Shown here: positions 1 through 4,302 of the stretch, piece after piece | How positions within the stretch are numbered: the first letter of the stretch is position 1 | How the letters are laid out: each line of letters starts with the position of its first letter | Assembly: GCA_013316495.1 (NCBI GenBank) | Contig: WSMP01000081.1 | Coordinates: 1 to 7,446, forward strand | Source: Angelakisella sp. | GTDB lineage: Bacteria; Bacillota; Clostridia; Oscillospirales; Ruminococcaceae | Direction: 5' to 3' | Length of the DNA: 7,446 bases | Notes under the pieces: model-generated | What the model was told of the DNA's origin: nothing | Seen by the model: only the letters and a program-made list of their open reading frames with translations | Database searches by the model: none | Program-made: the position numbers and the translations under genes

Positions 1-360
1 GGAGGAAACAGCAGGGGCGGCCATCTGGGAAGCGCCGCCGCCCTTGCCCCCTACAAAGAAGACGTTATCCGCCACCACCTCAACGGCGGTGCGCTTGTTG
101 CCCTGGCGGTCTTCGTAGTTGCGGGTCTGGATGCTCCCATCGATGCCGATGGGGTCCCCCTTGTGGAAGTACTTGGCCACAAACTCCGCCTGCTGCCGCC
201 AGCAGACAATGGTGATAAAATCCGCCTTGCGCTCGCCGTCCTGGCTCTTAAAGCGCCGGTCCACAGCAATCTGGAAGTTTACCACATAGGTGCCGCTGCC
301 AGTCTGCTTCAGCTCCGGGTCGGCGGTGAGCCGCCCGATGAGGATCGCTTTGTTAAACAT
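1..360 (-). CDS. ssb: Single-stranded DNA-binding protein SSB (C-terminus cut by window edge)
   Basis: SSB coats single-stranded DNA during replication, recombination and repair and recruits partner proteins through an acidic C-terminal tip. The 120 residues in the window cover the whole OB-fold: it opens MFNKAILIGRLTADPEL, then FQIAVDRRFK, DFITIVCWRQQAEFVAKY and DGSIQTRNYED, and ends just after VVADNVFF, where the glycine-rich linker begins (GGKGGGAS). The linker and acidic tip lie beyond base 1. The ATG at 360-358 is preceded by a strong TAAGGAGGT, whose TAA is also the stop codon of rpsF, so translation of the two is probably coupled. The rpsF-ssb order is the conserved bacterial arrangement, with rpsR usually next. 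The family call is essentially certain; only the 3' end is unseen. Confidence 0.97.
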   Translation of the reverse strand, partial: MFNKAILIGRLTADPELKQTGSGTYVVNFQIAVDRRFKSQDGERKADFITIVCWRQQAEFVAKYFHKGDPIGIDGSIQTRNYEDRQGNKRTAVEVVADNVFFVGGKGGGASQMAAPAVSS

Positions 361-366
361 AACGAT

Positions 367-375
367 ACCTCCTTA
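367..375 (-). promoter_or_regulatory. ssb ribosome binding site overlapping the rpsF stop codon
   Basis: The sequence TAAGGAGGT on the minus strand lies 6 bases before the ssb ATG. Its first three bases are the rpsF stop codon. A ribosome ending rpsF therefore sits on the ssb Shine-Dalgarno, which favours coupled, near-stoichiometric translation. Confidence 0.85.
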
Positions 376-663
376 TTTGGCGACGATGATGGAACGCAGG
401 ACGCCGTCTGTAATCTTGTAGACGCGGTCCAGCTCGGCAGGGAATTCAGGGGGGCAGGTGAAGTTCACCAGCACATAGTGCCCCTCGGTCTCGTCCTGAA
501 TCTCGTAGGCGAGACGGCGCTTGCCCCAGTCATCCACCGAATCGATGGTGCCGTTCTGCTGGATGAGGGTCTTGAACTTTTCCACCAGCGCGGTGGTGGC
601 GTCCTCGCCGTTCTTGGTGCTGATCACCATGATGGTCTCATAGCTTGCGTTGGGCTTGCTCAT
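373..663 (-). CDS. rpsF: 30S ribosomal protein S6
   Basis: S6 is a small-subunit protein that pairs with S18 on the central domain of 16S rRNA. The 96-residue protein matches the usual length of about 95-100. The opening ASYETIMVISTKNGED, the central GTIDSVDDWGKRRLAYEI and the segment EGHYVLVNFTCPPEF are typical S6 strands and the RNA-binding segment. The ATG at 663-661 is chosen because TAAGGAGGTG stands just upstream with a good spacing; a longer in-frame extension to 714 would include the leader and lacks such a site. It is first in the operon, followed directly by ssb, and is driven by the consensus promoter at 747-775. The leader can form a hairpin that masks the ribosome binding site (separate entry). 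Confidence 0.97.
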   Translation of the reverse strand: MSKPNASYETIMVISTKNGEDATTALVEKFKTLIQQNGTIDSVDDWGKRRLAYEIQDETEGHYVLVNFTCPPEFPAELDRVYKITDGVLRSIIVAK

Positions 664-673
664 TTTTTTACAC

Positions 674-718
674 CTCCTTATGGACATTAGGCCCCAGGTA
701 TCCCCATGGGGCAAGGAG
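674..718 (-). promoter_or_regulatory. Candidate SD-masking leader hairpin upstream of rpsF
   Basis: In the rpsF mRNA leader, CUCCUU (713-718) is exactly complementary to the Shine-Dalgarno core AAGGAG (674-679). Immediately inside, GCCCC (708-712) pairs with GGGGC (691-695). The 5' arm is one continuous 11-base run, while the 3' arm carries an 11-base bulge between the two helices. Folding would hide the rpsF ribosome binding site. Many bacterial rpsF leaders bind the S6:S18 complex for feedback control; whether this is a divergent example is inference, and I do not see the CCG-type signature I would expect for it. Confidence 0.4.
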
Positions 719-746
719 TTAGGCCAACAAATGGCATAACACTAAA

Positions 747-775
747 ATTATAGCGGCGCCAGGGCCGCTTGTCAA
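747..775 (-). promoter_or_regulatory. Sigma-A promoter of rpsF-ssb
   Basis: On the minus strand TTGACA (775-770) and TATAAT (752-747) are separated by exactly 17 bases, a perfect match to the vegetative consensus in both boxes and spacing. The start of transcription would be near 740, giving a leader of about 77 bases before rpsF. The spacer is GC-rich and contains GCGGC and GCCGC arms. Confidence 0.9.
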
Positions 776-819
776 GCCCTCCGCCGCCGGAAAAGCAAAA
801 AAATTGGGAAAAATCCGCC

Positions 820-848
820 TTGACATCGGTGTACACCGATGGTATAAT
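820..848 (+). promoter_or_regulatory. Perfect sigma-A promoter of the small two-gene cassette
   Basis: TTGACA (820-825) and TATAAT (843-848) are separated by 17 bases, again a perfect consensus. Transcription should start near 855, only about 20 bases before the first ATG. A promoter this strong is usually held down by a repressor, and the spacer is filled by a perfect palindrome (next entry). It diverges from the rpsF promoter; 44 bases separate the two -35 boxes. Confidence 0.9.
824..841. promoter_or_regulatory. 18-bp perfect palindrome in the promoter spacer, likely operator
   Basis: CATCGGTGTACACCGATG reads the same on both strands for all 18 bases and occupies the gap between the -35 and -10 boxes, overlapping the last two bases of TTGACA. 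A protein bound here would block RNA polymerase. The ribbon-helix-helix-like product of the second gene in the cassette is the obvious candidate for an autorepressor, but a TetR-type or other regulator encoded elsewhere would fit equally. Confidence 0.65.
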
Positions 849-874
849 GTAGGTGCAGAAAGGAGGAAAGTGAA

Positions 875-1021
875 ATGGGACAAACAGATAGCCAGTTCAA
901 GGCTTTTATTCGGTTTATTTTAGATGATATGAAGGAATTGCGGGAAGAAACAGACGAGGACAAGCGAGCAGAAAAAATTGACCGAATCGTTGATAATTTG
1001 CAAAAGACTTTGGAGGATTAA
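875..1021 (+). CDS. 48-aa charged helical protein of unknown function
   Basis: I do not recognise a named family. The product is 48 residues, starts at an ATG 8 bases after AGGAGG (861-866), and ends with TAA. The N-terminal third is mixed hydrophobic and aromatic (FKAFIRFILDDM), followed by a highly charged stretch (KELREETDEDKRAEK) and a leucine/isoleucine heptad-like tail (IDRIVDNLQKTLED), so it is probably all alpha-helical and may form a coiled coil or a two-helix hairpin. There is no signal peptide or membrane segment. It is the first gene after the consensus promoter, 21 bases ahead of the ribbon-helix-helix-like gene. Its base composition is clearly more AT-rich than neighbouring genes, which suggests acquisition. 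An antitoxin-like or partner role beside a DNA-binding protein is possible, but no toxin is visible. Confidence 0.75.
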   Translation: MGQTDSQFKAFIRFILDDMKELREETDEDKRAEKIDRIVDNLQKTLED

Positions 1022-1042
1022 ATCTGCTGGGAGGTGGGAATC

Positions 1043-1279
1043 GTGGGAGATTCTGCGGCAAAGAAGGCATGGGCATCGGCCCACACCACCCGAATCGTAA
1101 TGAACCTGAACCACAACACCGATAGGGACATATTGGAAAAGCTCTCCAGGGTTCCCAGCAAACAGGGATATATCAAGGCCCTCATCCGGGCGGACCTTAA
1201 GAAGGACGAAATCAGCACCAAGGGAATGACAAAACGGCAAAGGGCCTTGTTTGAACGGCTGCGAGGGGAAAGAGAATAG
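1043..1279 (+). CDS. Small ribbon-helix-helix-like DNA-binding protein
   Basis: The product is 78 residues from a GTG at 1043. That start is chosen over an in-frame GTG at 1034 because GGAGGT (1030-1035) sits 7 bases before 1043 and overlaps 1034. Residues 16-22 (RIVMNLN) look like the short DNA-contacting beta strand, 25-36 (TDRDILEKLSRV) the first helix and 39-51 (KQGYIKALIRADL) the second helix of an Arc/MetJ-type ribbon-helix-helix fold. The basic tail 52-78 (MTKRQRALFERLRGERE) is also helical. Proteins ending a helix in YIK-LIR-D are, from memory, common in clostridial genomes and mobile elements. It is cotranscribed with the 48-aa gene and ends at a strong terminator. An autorepressor role at the palindrome 824-841 is inference. 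Ribbon-helix-helix is a fold assignment by eye. Confidence 0.8.
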   Translation: MGDSAAKKAWASAHTTRIVMNLNHNTDRDILEKLSRVPSKQGYIKALIRADLKKDEISTKGMTKRQRALFERLRGERE

Positions 1280-1281
1280 CC

Positions 1282-1317
1282 AAAACGCACTGGTGATTTT
1301 TGACCAGTGCGTTTTTT
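1282..1317 (+). terminator. Rho-independent terminator, 13-bp stem, probably bidirectional
   Basis: AAAACGCACTGGT (1282-1294) and ACCAGTGCGTTTT (1303-1315) form a perfect 13-bp stem around an 8-base loop, followed on the plus strand by a run of six T (1312-1317). It begins 3 bases after the stop of the 78-aa gene. Read on the minus strand the hairpin ends in four T, so it may also stop transcripts of the convergent galU operon. Confidence 0.93.
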
Positions 1318-1395
1318 AAGGAGTGTCGTTATGAGTTGAGCGGCTAAATTTGCCGGAAAGGCATCTGCGAACACTTGTGACGACGTTACCTAAGG

Positions 1396-1917
1396 CTAAG
1401 GCAAACTCTCCACCCAGGGGGTAAGCCAAGGGGCGGCCAAAGCGAAGAGGGGGAACGCCACCCCGATGCCGCAGAGGAGCCTGGCCCACCGCAGGCGGGT
1501 TCGCTCCTCCTTGGGGACGTAGATGGTCCGGGGGTCCTGGGGGGAGTAGTAAAGCTCCACCGCCTCCCCGGTGTGGACGGGGCAGGGGCTATAAGAGGAC
1601 CGGGAGGAGACGGTATAGGAAATCTCCCCGGCGGTGTACCGGTACACCGGGGTTTTTACTGTCCCGTGGTTCCCCCGGCGGGTGTTCAGATAGGCCACTG
1701 TGGCGTCGGGGGCCAGGCGGGTGGCAGCCTCCCGGTGTTTGGCGCTGTTCTTCTTCATCCCCATGCCGATGAAGAAAAACAGCAGGGAAAAGATAGGGAA
1801 GACGGCGTGGACCGGGTCCCGGTACGCCATCCCGGCGGACCACTGGTACAGCATCACACCAGTGAGAGTAAGGCAGCAGAGAGGCCAGAAAATCACCCAA
1901 AAGCGCCAGCGTTTCAT
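1396..1917 (-). CDS. DUF3592-like small membrane protein
   Basis: The product is 173 residues of unknown function. Three hydrophobic segments are visible: about 7-25 (FWVIFWPLCCLTLTGVMLY), 37-54 (HAVFPIFSLLFFFIGMGM) and 147-165 (LLCGIGVAFPLFALAAPWL). Between the second and third lies a soluble domain of about 90 residues with the pattern TPVYRYTAGEISYTVSSRSS, then GEAVELYYSPQDPRTIYV. This pattern of a strand-rich segment, a G-x-x-V-x-x-x-Y turn and a final YxPxxP is characteristic of DUF3592. The ATG overlaps the galU stop codon as ATGA (1917-1914), so it is translationally coupled and last in the operon. No terminator of its own is visible; the hairpin at 1282-1315 is the nearest. Whether its link to UDP-glucose supply is functional cannot be told from the sequence. 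Confidence 0.8.
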   Translation of the reverse strand: MKRWRFWVIFWPLCCLTLTGVMLYQWSAGMAYRDPVHAVFPIFSLLFFFIGMGMKKNSAKHREAATRLAPDATVAYLNTRRGNHGTVKTPVYRYTAGEISYTVSSRSSYSPCPVHTGEAVELYYSPQDPRTIYVPKEERTRLRWARLLCGIGVAFPLFALAAPWLTPWVESLP

Positions 1918-2792
1918 CCCAGTGTCCTGCAAAATTCCCGGAGATAGGCCCGGAAGCCCTCCCCAATCTCCGGATGGGCGGCCCCCACCTCCACAATGGC
2001 CTCCAGCACCCCCAGCTTGTTGCCCATGTCGTACCGCTTGCCGATGTAATCCACCCCGGTCATCCCCTGGGTCCGGGCAAGGGCGCGCATGGCGTCGGTA
2101 AGCTGAAGCTCCCCGCCGGCCCCCGGCGGCGTGCTTTCCAGGATGGAAAAGACCTCCGCGGGGAGGATGCACCGCCCCAGGATGGAATAGAGGGAGAGGA
2201 TTTTATCCGGCGCCGGTTTTTCCACCATGTCGGTGACCTTGTAGACACGGTCCTCCAGGGGCTCCACCGCCAGGGAGGAATATTTTACAATCTGCTCCGG
2301 GGTCACCTCCTTCATCCCCACAACCCCCAGGCCGTACCGGTCGTAGGCCTCGCAAAGCTGTCCAATCACCGGCTTGTCCGGCGGGGAGACGATGACGTCG
2401 TCCCCGTAAAGGACGGCAAAGGGCTCGCTGCCCACAAAGCTCTTGGCGCAAAGCACCGCGTGGCCCAGCCCCTTGGCCTCCTGCTGGCGGACATACTGGA
2501 TGTTGGCCATCTGGGTGACGGCGATAATCTGGCGGTAAAGCGCCTCCTTGCCGGAGCGAAGCAGCCGCTCCTCCAGCTCCGGGGCCCGGTCGAAGTAATC
2601 CTCCACGCTGGATTTTCCACGGCTGGTGATAATAAGGATATCGGTGATGCCCGCCCGCACCGCCTCCTCCACAATGTAGTGGATGGCGGGGCGGTCCACA
2701 ATGGGGAGCATCTCCTTGGGGACCGATTTGGTGGCGGGGAGGACACGGGTGCCCAGCCCGGCGGCGGGAATCACAGCTTTTGTCACATTCAT
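1914..2792 (-). CDS. galU: UTP--glucose-1-phosphate uridylyltransferase (UDP-glucose pyrophosphorylase)
   Basis: The enzyme joins UTP and glucose-1-phosphate to give UDP-glucose, the donor for cell-surface glycans, glycolipids and galactose metabolism, in the cytoplasm. The 292 residues match the usual bacterial GalU length. Nucleotidyltransferase signatures are in order: PAAGLGTRVLPATKSVPKEM (9-28) with the uridylyl-binding glycine loop and catalytic-site lysine K26, QQEAKGLGHAV (103-113), GDD (130-132) for the metal, VEKP (190-193), GELQLTDA (227-234) and YDMGNKLG (254-261). The family assignment is firm. The ATG at 2792 has only a weak, distant AAGGA site (12-base gap), so expression may depend on read-through from the upstream gene, whose stop lies 31 bases away. 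The 3' end overlaps the DUF3592-like gene by 4 bases. Confidence 0.96.
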   Translation of the reverse strand: MNVTKAVIPAAGLGTRVLPATKSVPKEMLPIVDRPAIHYIVEEAVRAGITDILIITSRGKSSVEDYFDRAPELEERLLRSGKEALYRQIIAVTQMANIQYVRQQEAKGLGHAVLCAKSFVGSEPFAVLYGDDVIVSPPDKPVIGQLCEAYDRYGLGVVGMKEVTPEQIVKYSSLAVEPLEDRVYKVTDMVEKPAPDKILSLYSILGRCILPAEVFSILESTPPGAGGELQLTDAMRALARTQGMTGVDYIGKRYDMGNKLGVLEAIVEVGAAHPEIGEGFRAYLREFCRTLG

Positions 2793-2823
2793 AGCAAAAA
2801 ACCGTCCTTATTTTGGTTGATGA

Positions 2824-3858
2824 TTACAGGGAAGGGAAGCTGGCCATAAGGAGGAGATAGGCCCCCAGAATATACAGCACCATCAGGGAGCAGAAGGCCA
2901 GCAGCACGGCGTTGGCGTTTACGCCGCCCTGGCGGATGAGGGCGTAGCGGTACTCCGGGGAGCCGGAGGAGAAGTGCCCCCGCTCCCGCACCGTCTGGAT
3001 GCCCCGGCAGACCTGCTTGCAGTAGGCCGGGTTGAAGAACAGCCCGCAGAAGAGGCGGATGGCAAGCTGGACAAAGCTGGCGATGTTGGAGGCCATTACA
3101 TAGGGCTGGGCGATGGGCATCTGGAGCAGGGCGTTTAGGCTTTCCACAGTAAGGGCGCCCTGCTGAAGCATCTCGGAAAAGGTGGGCATCAGGGGCATGA
3201 AGGCCAGCAGCACCGGAACCATGGAGGCGATGGTGAGGCACAGCAGGATGACCCCCATTTTGTACATCTTGCGGTAGAAGCAGTAGAGGAAGGAGAAGAA
3301 GAGGGCGCACCAGTTCACCGAGATTTTGGCCCCGGAGCGGAGCAGGCGCTGGAAGCGCATCAGGAACACCAGGTTGTTGGGGCCCACATAGTCGCAGACC
3401 TCCCGGTTGGAGATGCCGGGGGCAATTTCCGGCTCCTCCATCATCTCGGTGAAGAGCTCCTGCACCCAGGGGGGCGGCGCGCCGGTGCCTTGGGGGGCTC
3501 CCGGAGCCCAGCCGCTGCCCTGGGGGGAGTGGTAGCCCTGGGGGCTATCCTGGGGAGGGGCCTGCCCCGCGGTAAGCTGCTGCCCGCACACCTGGCAGAA
3601 GATATTCCCCGCCGGGTTGTGGGAACCGCACCGGGGGCAGAGGATGGCGGCCGGCTGCTGGGGGGCGCCTTCCTCCTCCCCGGCGGCGGTGGCAGGGGAC
3701 CAGGCTTCCCCCGCGGCGTGCTTTTCCTCATAGGCGCAGCGCCCCAGGCTGCATTCCCGGTGGTGGGGAGCGCCGCAGTCGGGGCAGACCACCACGTCGT
3801 CCCCCTGGGCAAAGGCTTTCCCGCAAACCGGGCAGCGATATCCCGTGTAATTTGACAC
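2824..3858 (-). CDS. Prok-RING zinc-finger and DUF2628-like membrane protein
   Basis: The product is 344 residues of unknown function, in three parts. The N-terminus is a prokaryotic RING-type finger: C9, C12, C25, C28, H32/H33, C36 and C41, with the typical VVVCPDCGAPHHREC core. A second zinc ribbon follows (C74, C77, C88, C91). A Pro/Gly/Gln-rich linker (about 95-131) leads to a membrane region whose entry VCDYVGPNNLVFLMRFQRL then NWCALFFSFLYCFYRKMYKMG (154-202) matches the DUF2628 pattern. Hydrophobic segments lie near 183-195, 203-221, 260-290 and 318-340. The start is a GTG at 3858, set by AGGAG (3867-3871) 8 bases upstream; a longer reading to 3918 would run through the promoter. It is the first gene of the galU operon. 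Such proteins are common in Clostridia; the fingers probably face the cytoplasm. Function is not known. Confidence 0.85.
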   Translation of the reverse strand: MSNYTGYRCPVCGKAFAQGDDVVVCPDCGAPHHRECSLGRCAYEEKHAAGEAWSPATAAGEEEGAPQQPAAILCPRCGSHNPAGNIFCQVCGQQLTAGQAPPQDSPQGYHSPQGSGWAPGAPQGTGAPPPWVQELFTEMMEEPEIAPGISNREVCDYVGPNNLVFLMRFQRLLRSGAKISVNWCALFFSFLYCFYRKMYKMGVILLCLTIASMVPVLLAFMPLMPTFSEMLQQGALTVESLNALLQMPIAQPYVMASNIASFVQLAIRLFCGLFFNPAYCKQVCRGIQTVRERGHFSSGSPEYRYALIRQGGVNANAVLLAFCSLMVLYILGAYLLLMASFPSL

Positions 3859-3889
3859 AGTATCAACTCCTACTTTGTAGCTACAGCAT

Positions 3890-3918
3890 ATTATAGGCCA
3901 GGAACCGTCCGTTTGCAA
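3890..3918 (-). promoter_or_regulatory. Promoter of the RING/DUF2628-galU-DUF3592 operon
   Basis: On the minus strand TTGCAA (3918-3913) and TATAAT (3895-3890) are separated by exactly 17 bases. Transcription would begin near 3883, about 25 bases before the GTG start at 3858. No other promoter is visible before galU, so the three genes probably share this one. Confidence 0.75.
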
Positions 3919-4009
3919 TGAAATAATTGTAAAGTTTTGCGTAAAAAACCCGTTCCCCGTCTTCCTGGCGGCGAAAAGTGGTAAATTTGCCGCAGATGTG
4001 ATAAAATAA

Positions 4010-4198
4010 CAGCCAGAACCGGCGTGCCGCCGGTGTCTCGCCCTGCACGGCCTTCGGCCTCACCTAAGCAAAGAGCGTAAGCGAGTGCCTGGAGTCCAAG
4101 ATTCTGCACCTTTATCTTGATAGCCCTTGCCGCTTTTCTTTTTGCTTCTTTTTCTTTTCTCGTGAAAAGAAAAAGAAGTCCCCCTTGCGGCAGCCTAT
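4010..4198. repeat. Structured intergenic block, candidate dispersed repeat
   Basis: This gene-free stretch of about 190 bases, within the 3859-4302 gap, is packed with inverted repeats. ACCGGCG/CGCCGGT (4018-4024/4028-4034) has a 3-base loop. GGCC/GGCC (4049-4052/4056-4059) follows. A 15-bp perfect purine/pyrimidine stem, CTTCTTTTTCTTTTC / GAAAAGAAAAAGAAG (4145-4159/4164-4178), has the loop TCGT and is flanked by an outer TGCCGC/GCGGCA pair (4128-4133/4187-4192). It does not look protein-coding on either strand and does not end in a U-tract. The layout resembles dispersed non-coding repeats of gut Clostridia; that is inference, since only one copy is in the window. Confidence 0.4.
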
Positions 4199-4199
4199 C

Positions 4200-4228
4200 T
4201 TTACATTTGGGAAAAAATAGGATACAAT
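4200..4228 (+). promoter_or_regulatory. Promoter of prfB
   Basis: TTTACA (4200-4205) and TACAAT (4223-4228) are separated by 17 bases; each box differs from consensus at one position. Transcription would start near 4235. It lies directly at the right edge of the structured block. Confidence 0.65.
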
Positions 4229-4245
4229 AGGACAGCACGAAGGAA

Positions 4246-4278
4246 ACGCCGGGCACCGGCCCCAAAGGGGGGCGGCGT
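4246..4278 (+). promoter_or_regulatory. Hairpin in the prfB 5' leader
   Basis: ACGCCG (4246-4251) and CGGCGT (4273-4278) pair exactly, and inside them CCCC (4260-4263) faces GGGG (4267-4270) across AAA. The structure ends 9 bases before the AAGGGG ribosome binding site (4288-4293) and has no U-tract, so it is not a terminator. It may affect mRNA stability or ribosome access; function is unproven. Confidence 0.35.
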
Positions 4279-4302
4279 CCGCTATTGAAGGGGTATTTTG
4301 CT

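Noticed and set aside
163..690. Open frame of 175 codons on the plus strand opposite ssb and rpsF
   Set aside because: It is antisense to two well-identified essential genes and crosses their boundary.
1318..1395. Possible extra gene or regulatory RNA in the gap after the cassette terminator
   Set aside because: Only 78 bases, no open frame with a ribosome binding site, and no convincing structure beyond short 4-bp pairings.
1974..2849. Open frame of 291 codons on the plus strand opposite galU
   Set aside because: It is an antisense shadow of a clear GalU protein, with no family-like motifs and no promoter or ribosome binding site.
4145..4178. 15-bp purine/pyrimidine hairpin as a transcription terminator
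   Set aside because: The stem is AT-rich, no T-run follows on either strand, and no gene ends next to it.
4285..4302. Upstream TTG start for prfB, and the likeness of AAGGGGTATTTT to the RF2 frameshift signal AGGGGGTATCTT
   Set aside because: The AAGGGG acts best as the ribosome binding site for ATG 4303. The resemblance is upstream of the coding region, with no TGA in the right place, so it is probably coincidence.
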